Source: Hyphomonadaceae bacterium UBA2389 (GTDB lineage Bacteria > Pseudomonadota > Alphaproteobacteria > Caulobacterales > Aquidulcibacteraceae). Taken from it: DNA of 54,274 nucleotides. Under the pieces are notes generated by a model that saw only the letters and a program-made list of their open reading frames with translations, was not told the origin of the DNA and searched no databases. The first letter of the stretch is position 1, and every line of letters begins with the position of its first letter. Positions 31,178 to 39,186 of the stretch are shown here, one piece after another. The stretch spans positions 1 through 54,274 of the forward strand of contig DDSN01000035.1 of NCBI GenBank assembly GCA_002343395.1. The letters are read 5' to 3'. Position numbers and translations under genes: made by a program.

Positions 31178-31378
31178 GCGCGCATTTTAGCGGCGTTGGG
31201 GCAGCCGCGCCCAGGCAAAATGGGATGCGGCCTATCCAGTTTGGCGCTCCCCGGCCCCGCACGGAGTCTAACTCTCTATAATTGCAAGTTTTTCTGACGC
31301 GCGCAGCCACCCTATTCACGTCGCGCGCCCTGCGGTCTAAGAGGTGAGCATTCTGTAAGGTCGGGTGAGGGGGATAGG

Positions 31379-32665
31379 GTGCCGTATTCGCTGGAAAACG
31401 CGCGCAGCCTCATCGCGGTCGTCGTGATCATCGTTGTTTGTTGGCTATTTTCCGAAAACAAGCGGCGCTTTCCTTTTTTCCTGACCATCGGTGCGCTTGC
31501 CCTGCAGGCAGGCCTCGTCTTGGCGTTGTTCGCGATCCCGAACTCAAGCGCGGTCCTGAACGGGGTCAACGCCGCCGTCGACGGCCTTGCGCGCGCTACC
31601 GATCAGGGGACGCAGTTCGTGTTCGGATATCTCGGCGGTGGGGAACAACCCTACGCTCGCATGCCGACTGATGCGCCGCCGCCCTTTATCTTCGGCTTTC
31701 GCGTGCTGCCGCTGATCCTGGTGATCTCGGCGCTGTCGGCGTTGTTGTGGCACTGGAAGATATTGAAGTGGATCACGCAGGGCTTTGGTTTCCTGTTCCA
31801 GCGCACAATGGGATTGACGGGCCCGTCCGCGCTTGCGGTGGCGGCGAATATCTTCATGGGCATGGTGGAAAGCCCGATTGTGATCCGCGCCTATCTCGAC
31901 CGGCTCACGCGGTCTGAGTTGTTCCTGATGATGGTGGTGGGGCTTGCGACCGTCGCCGGCTCAACCATGGTCGCTTACGCCGTGATCCTGCAGCCTGTGC
32001 TGACAAATGCGGCGGGCCATGTGCTCGTGGCGTCGATCATCTCGGCGCCCGCCGGCATTTTGCTCGCGCGCATCATGGTGCCGGAGGAGAAGGGCGGCGC
32101 TCACCTCGAACCCGGAGAGGAACTGAAATACGAGAGCTCCATGGACGCCGTGACGCGCGGCGTTCAGGACGGGGTGATGGTGGCGGTTAATGTCGCGGCG
32201 TTTTTGATTGTCTTCGTCGCGTTCGTTTGGATCGTGAATAATGTCCTGGCGTTGGCGCCGCCCATTGACGGCGCGCCGCTCACACTACAGCGGATCTTCG
32301 GTTACGCGTTCGCGCCAGTCGCTTACGGGATAGGGCTCTCGTGGGCGGATTCGCAAGTTGGCGGCGCCATTCTGGGCGCCAAGCTATTTCTGACAGAGTT
32401 CATCGCCTACATCGAGCTTGGGGCGGTCCCAGCGGACGCCATAAGCGAGCGCAGCCGCATGATCCTGACCTACGCAATCTGCGGGTTCGCCAATGTCGCA
32501 TCGGTCGGGATCATGACCGGCGGGATGACGGTGCTGATGCCGCAGCGCAAGCCGGAGATATTTGCGTTGGCGTGGAAGTCGCTATTACCGGGATATTTGG
32601 CGACGCTCATGACGGCGTCCATTGTTGCGGCGCTGCCGAACGCCTTATTTGGAGCGGCGGGATGA
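31379..32665 (+). CDS. Concentrative nucleoside transporter (NupC/CNT family)
   Basis: 428 residues, polytopic. Family segments are recognisable: FGFRVLPLILVISALSALLWHWKI, AVAANIFMGMVESPIVIRAYL (CNT substrate/Na+ site near the first hairpin), GLATVAGSTMVAYAVIL, and LGAKLFLTEFIAYIEL with a later GFANVASVGIMTGG. It imports nucleosides coupled to a cation gradient. GTG start at 31379 behind GAGGGGGAT. It overlaps the GST gene by 4 nt. Confidence 0.88.
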   Translation: MPYSLENARSLIAVVVIIVVCWLFSENKRRFPFFLTIGALALQAGLVLALFAIPNSSAVLNGVNAAVDGLARATDQGTQFVFGYLGGGEQPYARMPTDAPPPFIFGFRVLPLILVISALSALLWHWKILKWITQGFGFLFQRTMGLTGPSALAVAANIFMGMVESPIVIRAYLDRLTRSELFLMMVVGLATVAGSTMVAYAVILQPVLTNAAGHVLVASIISAPAGILLARIMVPEEKGGAHLEPGEELKYESSMDAVTRGVQDGVMVAVNVAAFLIVFVAFVWIVNNVLALAPPIDGAPLTLQRIFGYAFAPVAYGIGLSWADSQVGGAILGAKLFLTEFIAYIELGAVPADAISERSRMILTYAICGFANVASVGIMTGGMTVLMPQRKPEIFALAWKSLLPGYLATLMTASIVAALPNALFGAAG

Positions 32666-33282
32666 AACTCTATACCGCGCCCTATGCGCCTAACCCACGT
32701 CGGGTCGTGATGTTCCTCGCGGAAAAGGGCGTGACCGACGTCGACTTAGTGAACGTTGACCTACCCAAGGGGGAGCATAGAGCGGCCGATTTCCGAGCCA
32801 AGAGTCCGCTGGCGCAGGTGCCGACGCTCGAACTCGATGATGGACGCACGCTGACCGAAAGCCGCGCGATCTGCGGATATCTTGAGTCTCTCTATCCAGA
32901 ACCAAATTTGATGGGGGCGGACGCCTTCGAGCGCGCGGAAATCGAAATGTGGGATCGGCGCGCCGAGCTATTGCTGGCCATGCCGATGATGATGTGGGTT
33001 CGCCATGGCAGCCCGCTGTTGGCGGCTGTCGAAAAAAATCAGTCGCCCGACATAGCCGCCTATTACGAAAAACAAGCTGCGCGCATGGCGCAGTGGTTCG
33101 ATCGCGAACTCGCGAGCCGCCCCTGGATCGCAGGGCAGCGTTTCACCATCGCGGACATCACGGCCGCGTGCGGGATGGATTTCGCGAAAATGATGCGTTG
33201 GCGACCCGGCGATGAGTTGCCGAACCTGGCGCGTTGGCGCGCGGCTTTCGCGGAACGCGCGGCCGGCAAGGTGGGCGCTTAG
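32662..33282 (+). CDS. Glutathione S-transferase family protein
   Basis: 206 residues. N-terminal thioredoxin-like domain MKLYTAPYAPNPRRVVMFLAEKG, with PLAQVPTLELDDGRTLTESRAI giving the cis-Pro and the ES glutathione-binding motif, and an all-helical C-terminal domain with the N-capping box FTIADITAACGMD. The start is the ATG overlapping the transporter stop. Probably cytoplasmic. The active residue at the N-terminus could be Tyr4 or a nearby Ser/Asn; substrate unknown. Confidence 0.88.
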   Translation: MKLYTAPYAPNPRRVVMFLAEKGVTDVDLVNVDLPKGEHRAADFRAKSPLAQVPTLELDDGRTLTESRAICGYLESLYPEPNLMGADAFERAEIEMWDRRAELLLAMPMMMWVRHGSPLLAAVEKNQSPDIAAYYEKQAARMAQWFDRELASRPWIAGQRFTIADITAACGMDFAKMMRWRPGDELPNLARWRAAFAERAAGKVGA

Positions 33283-34094
33283 CCGCCTGACGCCAGACGC
33301 GCTCCGATCTTGTCGGCCCGGCGTCTTAGTTTTTGTCTATGCTTCTTGAGCGCTTTGCGCGCGTGTTTCATGGCTTTGGGCGCGCCGGCCGTCTCGGGGC
33401 GCTCGTTCAGCCTATCGAGCAACAGGAGCGCATCGCGCTCCCGGCCCAAGGCATCGCCCAGTTTCTCGCCGAGCTTGCGCTTGCGGGCGCCGGGCCACGC
33501 CGTGTCGAGGAGGGTCGCCGCATAAAAGCGGTCCTTGGAGCGTTTGCGCCACTCGTGGCGGTGCATGGCGTTGCTTTTGTCCAAGCTTCGCCGCCTCGCT
33601 TTGCGGGCCCGCCGCATGACGCGCCTTGCGCCGCGCCGGACTTGGCGCGGCGATGCTTCGGGCCACACGGCCGCGAGCGCGAGAAGGTCCTTCAAGCCCG
33701 CGCGGGCCACATCCATGTTGAGCGCCGGCGCGTCCTTTGCTTCCGCGTTCAGGGCTTCGGCTATTTTTAGCAGCGCCGCGCTCTGCTTCTTTCGTGACGC
33801 TGCCTTCGCAAGCGTGCGCGCAGCTTCGCCAAGGGCTTCGAGGTCACGCACGCGACCGAGCATGCGCATCAGGCCGCGTGCGGTGTCATTGAAAACGGCG
33901 GAAAGGCCCGGCGCGCACGCGTGCCCGACGCGCGCAAGGGCCCGTGCGCGCTTTACCCGTACGCGGCAAGCGTGCAATGCGCGTGGCTCTTCGCTCACGC
34001 GCGGCAGGATGTCGAGCGCGGCGCGCAGCTCGTCGGACATGGCCGCGCGCAAGTCGAAAACAGCTCCAGACGATCGCAGCATTGGCGCCCCCAT
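33279..34094 (-). CDS. CHAD-domain protein
   Basis: 271 residues, extremely rich in Arg/Lys/Ala. The CHAD pattern is clear: ALHACRVRVKRARALARV early and HRHEWRKRSKDRFYAATLLD later, all-helical with conserved histidines and basic residues. CHAD domains bind inorganic polyphosphate. It ends in a basic helix (KALKKHRQKLRRRADKIG). The start is ATG 34094 or 34082. It follows the thioesterase gene after 10 bp on the same strand and is convergent with the GST gene, overlapping stops by 4 nt. Confidence 0.83.
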   Translation of the reverse strand: MGAPMLRSSGAVFDLRAAMSDELRAALDILPRVSEEPRALHACRVRVKRARALARVGHACAPGLSAVFNDTARGLMRMLGRVRDLEALGEAARTLAKAASRKKQSAALLKIAEALNAEAKDAPALNMDVARAGLKDLLALAAVWPEASPRQVRRGARRVMRRARKARRRSLDKSNAMHRHEWRKRSKDRFYAATLLDTAWPGARKRKLGEKLGDALGRERDALLLLDRLNERPETAGAPKAMKHARKALKKHRQKLRRRADKIGARLASGG

Positions 34095-34104
34095 GCGCCG
34101 CGCT

Positions 34105-34557
34105 TCATGCGCGTTTGGGGATTTTCTTGAGCGTGCCGGAAAAAGCAAGTAGCGGCGCCGCCCGTTGAGTGATCAGGCCGCGCACAAACAGCAGGGTGCG
34201 CGTTTCGCGCAGCACCTCTCCGCGCGCTTCGACGATCGCGCCAAGACCGCCGGCGCTCAAGAATTCAGAATTGCACGTCAGCGTCACCGCGCTTGTTTCG
34301 CGTAACTCTTTGTGCGCGATGGCGAAAAGGGAGAAGTCCGCAAAGCTCATCAAAGCGCCGCCATGAATCGAGCCGCCGCCGTTGAGGTGATCGTGGCGCG
34401 GTTCGAAGCCTGCCCGCACCACGCCATCGTCGACGCGAAAGCAGAATGGCCCGATGGCCGTTTCGTAAGGATCGGCGCCGCCGCTCCAGGTCATCCATCC
34501 AGCAAAAGCGCCCTCTCGGATCAGGTTCGGGCCCGGTTGGCCGGTCTCATCGCTCAT
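34105..34557 (-). CDS. PaaI-type hotdog thioesterase
   Basis: 150 residues. Hotdog-fold thioesterase with the signature LNGGGSIHGGALMSFADFSLFAIA (the HGG of PaaI-like enzymes, acidic residue in the following helix) and TLTCNSEFL on the central strand. It hydrolyses a medium-size or aromatic acyl-CoA (substrate not predictable). The start at 34557 is supported by AGGAGCG upstream; the longer frame upstream lacks family resemblance and overlaps the divergent lipoprotein gene. Confidence 0.86.
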   Translation of the reverse strand: MSDETGQPGPNLIREGAFAGWMTWSGGADPYETAIGPFCFRVDDGVVRAGFEPRHDHLNGGGSIHGGALMSFADFSLFAIAHKELRETSAVTLTCNSEFLSAGGLGAIVEARGEVLRETRTLLFVRGLITQRAAPLLAFSGTLKKIPKRA

Positions 34558-34617
34558 CGAATTCGCTCCTATCCGGCCTGCTGGCATGATAGGGGTGGGT
34601 TCGCAAGGGTGGTATGG

Positions 34618-35235
34618 ATGCGAATTGTTCTCATTGTTTGCGCGGCGTTTTTTTTGGCGCAATGCGCTTCAGGCGGCGATGATCGCTTTCGCGTCAGCCA
34701 TTCACCGGATGCGCTTGTCATCGTCGGCATAGCGGAAACCTCGGATAACCGTGATCCGCGCTACTCGCTGTTGTGGCGAAAGCTCGATGAAGCAGGCGCG
34801 TTCGCGGATTACGACGATGCCCGCTCAATCAATGCCCGCACCCACTCCGACACCAGCTTGCGCCTGCGCGGCATCCCCGGCGAGTTTGACTTCCATCGCG
34901 TGCCCCCAGGAACGTATGCGCTCGATAGCGCCTACGCCACGCTTCAGGAAAACGGCGTCACCTATACCGCGCAGGGGCTGGTGCAGGGCCCGGACCGTCC
35001 GAGTTTCGAGGTCCGCGCTGGCGAGGCGATCTATATCGGCATCTGGGAAATGGACATTGACGGCGCAGAAGCGGTGACGAGACTCTGGCGCTTGAGCGAT
35101 GATGACCTTGTGGCGATTGAGCGCGCCGCAGGGCGGCGGCTTGTCGGTGCGCCTCAATTGCGCGCCGTGGAGGTGCGCCAAGTGCCATGCCGTCCGCGGC
35201 GTATGGCTGCCGTCGGCGCACGGCAGGTCTGCTAG
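34618..35235 (+). CDS. Lipoprotein of unknown function
   Basis: 205 residues. The signal ends in a lipobox (VCAAFFLAQC), so the mature protein should begin with a lipidated Cys. The body is a beta-rich domain (DALVIVGIAETSDNRDPRYSLLWRKL; RGIPGEFDFHRVPPGTYALDSAYA; EVRAGEAIYIGIWEMDIDG) that looks like a carboxypeptidase-regulatory or Ig-type fold with the PPGTYxL motif. No enzymatic motif. Start at the ATG 34618, which begins the lipoprotein signal; the gene is divergent from the thioesterase. Confidence 0.72.
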   Translation: MRIVLIVCAAFFLAQCASGGDDRFRVSHSPDALVIVGIAETSDNRDPRYSLLWRKLDEAGAFADYDDARSINARTHSDTSLRLRGIPGEFDFHRVPPGTYALDSAYATLQENGVTYTAQGLVQGPDRPSFEVRAGEAIYIGIWEMDIDGAEAVTRLWRLSDDDLVAIERAAGRRLVGAPQLRAVEVRQVPCRPRRMAAVGARQVC

Positions 35236-35287
35236 GCGCCCTCAGGGGAGGCTTGCTGGCGCGCGCGCAATCCGATGATATGCGCGG

Positions 35288-36430
35288 ATGGACACGGATA
35301 CGATCGAAGAGCTGTTGGCTGGTGTGCGCCGGTTCGTCAACGAGCGGCTCATCCCGCTTGAGGCGAAGGTCGCCGAGGACGACGCAATACCCGCGGATGT
35401 GCTGGCGGAGATGCGTGCGCTCGGCATGTTTGGGCTGTCGATTCCCGAGGAATACGGCGGCCTTGGCCTCTCCATGGAGGCCGAATGTCGCGTGATGTTT
35501 GAGTTTTGCCGATCCTCGCCAGCGTTCCGGTCCGCGTTTGGGACCAACGTCGGCATCGGCAGCCAAGGCCTGGTGATGTTCGGCACGGCCGCTCAAAAAC
35601 AACGCTGGCTACCGGGCGTGGCGTCCGGGGATGTCGTCACCTCGTTCGCGCTCACGGAGCCCGAGGCGGGCTCTGACTCCGGGGCTGTGCGGAGCAGGGC
35701 GGAGCGCGACGGCGCTCATTACGTGCTCAACGGCGCCAAACGCTACATCACCAACGCCAATCGCGCCTCGCTCTTCACGGTGATGGCGCGCACCGATCAG
35801 ACCGCGAAAGGCGGAAGCGGAGTGTCGGCCTTCCTCGTGCCGAGTGATCTGCCGGGTGTTTCGATCGGAAAACCCGAGAAGAAAATGGGCCAGCAAGGGG
35901 CCCACATCTGCGACGTCAATTTCGACAATGTGCGCGTGCCCGCCGAAAATCGTCTAGGCGAAGAGGGGCAGGGTTTTCGCGTCGCCATGCAAGTGCTGGA
36001 TCGCGGACGCCTGCACATTGGCTCGGTATGCGTCGGCGTCGCCGAGCGCTTGATCGAGGAAAGCGTGCGTTACGCCGCGGAACGCAAGCAGTTCGGCCAG
36101 CCCATTGCATCCTTTCAGATGATCCAAGCGATGCTCGCGGATTGTCGCGCCGAGGCCAACGCCGCGCGCGCCATGGTGCTTGAGGCGGCGCGCAAACGCG
36201 ACCGCGGCGAGGACGTCACCATGGATGCCTCTTGCGCCAAGTTGTTCGCGTCGGAGATGGTGGGGCGCGTCGCCGACCGCGCGGTGCAGATTTTCGGCGG
36301 CGCGGGTTACGTCGCCGACTACGGCATCGAGCGCTTCTACCGCGACGTCCGCATCTTCCGCTTGTACGAAGGCACCAGCGAAATTCAGCGTTTGATCATC
36401 GCGCGCGAAATGATGAAGCGCGGCGCCTAA
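35288..36430 (+). CDS. Acyl-CoA dehydrogenase (homotetrameric type)
   Basis: 380 residues. Complete fold: ERLIPLEAKVAEDDAIPADV, EEYGGLGLSMEAECRVMFE, FALTEPEAGSDSGAVRSRA for FAD and substrate, MGQQGAHICDVNFDNVRVP, RKQFGQPIASFQMIQAMLAD and the C-terminal LYEGTSEIQRLIIAREMMKR, with the catalytic Glu in YEG intact, unlike the large chain at 20701. It converts an acyl-CoA to a 2-enoyl-CoA, passing electrons to ETF. A single gene, 52 bp after the lipoprotein. Confidence 0.92.
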   Translation: MDTDTIEELLAGVRRFVNERLIPLEAKVAEDDAIPADVLAEMRALGMFGLSIPEEYGGLGLSMEAECRVMFEFCRSSPAFRSAFGTNVGIGSQGLVMFGTAAQKQRWLPGVASGDVVTSFALTEPEAGSDSGAVRSRAERDGAHYVLNGAKRYITNANRASLFTVMARTDQTAKGGSGVSAFLVPSDLPGVSIGKPEKKMGQQGAHICDVNFDNVRVPAENRLGEEGQGFRVAMQVLDRGRLHIGSVCVGVAERLIEESVRYAAERKQFGQPIASFQMIQAMLADCRAEANAARAMVLEAARKRDRGEDVTMDASCAKLFASEMVGRVADRAVQIFGGAGYVADYGIERFYRDVRIFRLYEGTSEIQRLIIAREMMKRGA

Positions 36431-36449
36431 CAGGCCCCGCGCCTCACGC

Positions 36450-36836
36450 TTAGGATCGTTCCTCGCTACGGCAGAGCTCGCCATCTTCGTCGGACAAGAT
36501 GAGCCGCGCCCGGTAACGTGCCCCGCGCTCCAGGCTGAGTTCGGCGCTGCCGAGGGTCTGCCGGCTGCCGTCCAGGAGGTCGAAGTCGCCGCCTTGAACG
36601 ATGTCTGAGGAGCCGCCGCGATCGTCCTTGGTCAAGATGAACTCGTAGGCGCCGCGCGCGGGCGCAAATCCCTCCGCGAGCGCGTCAAAACGCATGCCAT
36701 GCCGCGTTGGCGTCATGCGGATCGCGCAAGAGATCTCCGGAGCCTCGACATGGTGGCCGTGATCCGCGGTTTGCGCCGTGGCGGTGCAAGCGGACGCGGC
36801 GATCAACGCGGCGAGCGTGGTGAGGAGTTTTTTCAT
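36450..36836 (-). CDS. csgH: CsgH-like curli chaperone/inhibitor
   Basis: 128 residues. Signal peptide MKKLLTTLAALIAASACTATAQ, then an Ig-like beta-sandwich with EISCAIRMTP, GAYEFILTKDDRGGSSDIVQGGDFDL and LERGARYRARLILSDEDGELC. The GGSSDI-QGGDF segment is the most recognisable feature of alphaproteobacterial CsgH, a functional relative of CsgC that blocks premature amyloid formation of curlin in the periplasm. The two cysteines could form a disulfide. GGGAG precedes the ATG at 36836. It is downstream of the curlin gene in one operon. Confidence 0.82.
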   Translation of the reverse strand: MKKLLTTLAALIAASACTATAQTADHGHHVEAPEISCAIRMTPTRHGMRFDALAEGFAPARGAYEFILTKDDRGGSSDIVQGGDFDLLDGSRQTLGSAELSLERGARYRARLILSDEDGELCRSEERS

Positions 36837-36859
36837 GGATGTTCTCCCGCAAAAGGAGC

Positions 36860-36893
36860 GCGGAAGGGCGCTGGGGGGATGCCGCCCTTCCGC
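36860..36893 (-). repeat. Strong hairpin between curlin and csgH
   Basis: GCGGAAGGGCG and CGCCCTTCCGC form an 11-bp perfect stem with a 12-nt loop in the 76-bp gap. On the transcribed strand TTTT follows five bases after the stem. This could partly terminate transcription or protect the curlin mRNA, giving much more curlin than chaperone (inference). Confidence 0.6.
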
Positions 36894-36912
36894 TTCCGCC
36901 TCGGCTAAGAGG

Positions 36913-37410
36913 TCACTCGCCTTGCACAACGACGGTAATGTTGCCGTTGCCGCGTTGGGTGACATTGGCGTTCTGGTTGTTGCCAACCTGTATGACCGCC
37001 GAGGTGTTGTTTACGCCGACCTGGTCGGTCGTGGCGCGGCTGCCGTTGCCGATCTGGGCGACGCCAGCGACGTTTCCGTAGCCCGATTGGTAGATGTTGG
37101 AGCGAAGATTGCGCCCCTCTTGTCCAGTCACGGCCAGGTTATCGTCTCCGTATTGTTCGGTCGTCGCGTCATTGCGGGTGCCGCCTTGCTGCATGCGCAG
37201 GAAGTTGCGACGCCCGTTCTGGATTGCGCGCGAATAATGTTCGCGACCTTCCTGAGCGATGTTGGCGCGGTTATCGCGGCCGTTTTGAACAGCGGCGGCG
37301 CCGTTATCCACGCCCCATTGGCTGACGACGGTGCGGTTTTGCGCGGCGGCTTCGAGCGAGAAGCTCGCGAGCGCGGCGAAAGCGGCGGTGGCGGCCAAAA
37401 TGCGTTTCAT
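36913..37410 (-). CDS. Curlin-repeat amyloid subunit (CsgA/CsgB-like)
   Basis: 165 residues. The signal peptide ends near LEAAAQ, and the rest is almost wholly curlin repeat. From residue ~30, Q-x-G recurs every 11 residues about twelve times (SQWGVDNGAAAV, QNGRDNRANIA, ... QVGNNQNANVT, QRGNGNITVVV), each with N/S/Q at strand positions, predicting a beta-solenoid amyloid fibre on the cell surface. The CsgA and CsgB roles cannot be told apart by eye. csgH follows; the secretion genes csgG/E/F are not in the window, so they must be elsewhere. Confidence 0.9.
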   Translation of the reverse strand: MKRILAATAAFAALASFSLEAAAQNRTVVSQWGVDNGAAAVQNGRDNRANIAQEGREHYSRAIQNGRRNFLRMQQGGTRNDATTEQYGDDNLAVTGQEGRNLRSNIYQSGYGNVAGVAQIGNGSRATTDQVGVNNTSAVIQVGNNQNANVTQRGNGNITVVVQGE

Positions 37411-37568
37411 GGTCTTGCTCCCGTTTCATCTTCCGGCGCGGCCCTCATTCGCGCTTGAGTGAAGGCATAATGGCGTCGACCTGAGCCGAACTTGAACGGC
37501 GGTTTCAGATTGCATGGGTGCGCAATGCGGCTGGACCCCAGCTTTCCTTGGCTGCATGCCGTAAGCCC

Positions 37569-38153
37569 ATGACCACCCTCAGCGACCTGGTGCGTCAGAT
37601 CGAGGCATGCCGCGTCTGCGCCGCGCACCTGCCCCATGAGCCACGCCCCGTGGTTTGGGTGCATCCGGACGTGCGCATCCTGATCGCCGGCCAGGCGCCC
37701 GGGCGACGGGTGCATGAGACCGGCATCCCCTGGAACGATCCGTCCGGCGATCGGCTGCGGGCGTGGATGGGCTTGGACCGAGCCGCATTTTATGAGCGAC
37801 ACATGATCGGTGTCGCAGCCATGGGCTTTTGTTTTCCCGGGACAGTGAATGGCGCTGACTTGCCGCCGCGACGCGAATGCGCGCCGCTCTGGCGCCCGCG
37901 CCTGCTGCCGCTGTTGCGCAAGGTGCGGTTGACGCTGCTTGTGGGCGGGGTTGCGCAAAAATATCATCTGGGCGCCGCGATGAAGGGATCGCTCTCGGAG
38001 ACGGTGCGGGCTTGGCGCGACTATCCCGAAACGGTCATGCCCTTGCCCCATCCGTCCTGGCGCAATAGCGGTTGGTTGAAGCGCAATCCGTGGTTCGAGG
38101 CGGAGTTGGCGCCGGAACTGCGGCGGCGTGTTGGGGAGGCGTTAGCTGGATGA
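37569..38153 (+). CDS. Uracil-DNA-glycosylase superfamily protein
   Basis: 194 residues. UDG-fold signature ILIAGQAPGRRVHETGIPWNDPSGDRLRAW (water-activating loop) and C-terminal MPLPHPSWRNSGWLKRNPWFE (HPS loop). MGFCFPG and PPRRECAPLW recur in a widespread uncharacterised proteobacterial subfamily. An N-terminal CRVC pair and ECAP could be what remains of the family-4 iron-sulfur ligands. Activity on uracil is not proven for this subfamily. The start at 37569 is where homology begins. It is divergent from the curlin gene and overlaps the next gene by 4 nt. Confidence 0.85.
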   Translation: MTTLSDLVRQIEACRVCAAHLPHEPRPVVWVHPDVRILIAGQAPGRRVHETGIPWNDPSGDRLRAWMGLDRAAFYERHMIGVAAMGFCFPGTVNGADLPPRRECAPLWRPRLLPLLRKVRLTLLVGGVAQKYHLGAAMKGSLSETVRAWRDYPETVMPLPHPSWRNSGWLKRNPWFEAELAPELRRRVGEALAG

Positions 38154-39160
38154 GCTCTTGGATGCGGGCGACCGCTGCGGCGATCATCTTACTTCTGTCA
38201 GCGGCGTGCGTGCCGACAGTCCAGCGCGCCGTTCGCCCGGCCGCTGACTTTCAGGGGCCGCGTTTCGATGTCGCGGCGGAGCGCTTCGTGTCCTTCGACG
38301 GCGCTGAACTCGGCCTCTCGGCGTGGGCCCCGCCTGCCGGGCAAGAGCCAGACACCGTGATCGTGGCGCTGCATGGCATGAACGATTATGCCGGCGCTTT
38401 CTATCTGGCTGGACCATGGTTTGCCGAGCATGGCGTCGCACTCTACGCCTACGACGCTCGTGGCTTTGGACGGAGTCCGCGTCGCGGCGTTTGGGGCGGC
38501 GAACGCCTTTTGACGGAAGACTTGCGCACAGCGGTCGCCGTGGCGCGGAGGACTCATCCAAACGCGCGCATCGCGGTCATGGGCGATAGCATGGGCGCGG
38601 CGACGGTGATGGCGACGTTCGGCGCCGCGGATGCGCCTGCCGTCGATCGCGTGTTGCTTGTGGCGCCCGGGGTTTGGGGCTGGTCGACGCTGCCAGACGC
38701 CTATGCCATGACGCTTTGGATCAGCGCGCATACATTGCCTTGGCAACCGGTCAAACCCACGCCCAACATGCGCCCGCGCGTTTCGACCGACAATCGCGAG
38801 GCTTTGGTCCGCGCCGGGCGCGATCCCAACATGATATGGTCGACGCGCATCGACGCTGTGTACGGCCTCGTCAATCTGATGGAGCGCGCGTCCGATCGCG
38901 CGGCCAACCTCAACGGAGAGATGTTGTTTCTTTACGGCGCGCGCGACGACATTATTCCGCGCCGTTCCGCCGAAAACGCCGCGCGGCGATTGCCCGCGCA
39001 TGCGCGAACGGCTCTCTACGCCGAAGGGTATCATTGGTTGCTGCGCGACATGCAGCGAGAGGTCGTTTACACGGACATTCTGGCGTTTTTAGACGATCCA
39101 AGCGCGCCTTTGCCGTCAGGCGCGCCGCCGCTCATTCCGGTGCAGCAAGCAAATCATTAA
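38150..39160 (+). CDS. Alpha/beta-hydrolase lipoprotein (monoacylglycerol-lipase-like)
   Basis: 336 residues. Lipoprotein signal with lipobox LLSAAC. Hydrolase fold with ALHGMNDYAGAF (oxyanion region), YDARGFGRSPRRGVW, the nucleophile elbow VMGDSMGAA with catalytic Ser, the Asp in LYGARDDIIP and the His in YAEGYHWLLRD. It resembles Hydrolase_4/lysophospholipases that cut monoacylglycerol or similar esters. Membrane-anchored on the periplasmic side. The ATG overlaps the preceding stop. Confidence 0.87.
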   Translation: MSSWMRATAAAIILLLSAACVPTVQRAVRPAADFQGPRFDVAAERFVSFDGAELGLSAWAPPAGQEPDTVIVALHGMNDYAGAFYLAGPWFAEHGVALYAYDARGFGRSPRRGVWGGERLLTEDLRTAVAVARRTHPNARIAVMGDSMGAATVMATFGAADAPAVDRVLLVAPGVWGWSTLPDAYAMTLWISAHTLPWQPVKPTPNMRPRVSTDNREALVRAGRDPNMIWSTRIDAVYGLVNLMERASDRAANLNGEMLFLYGARDDIIPRRSAENAARRLPAHARTALYAEGYHWLLRDMQREVVYTDILAFLDDPSAPLPSGAPPLIPVQQANH

Positions 39161-39186
39161 CGGGATTGCGCTAGTCTCGCGCGGTT

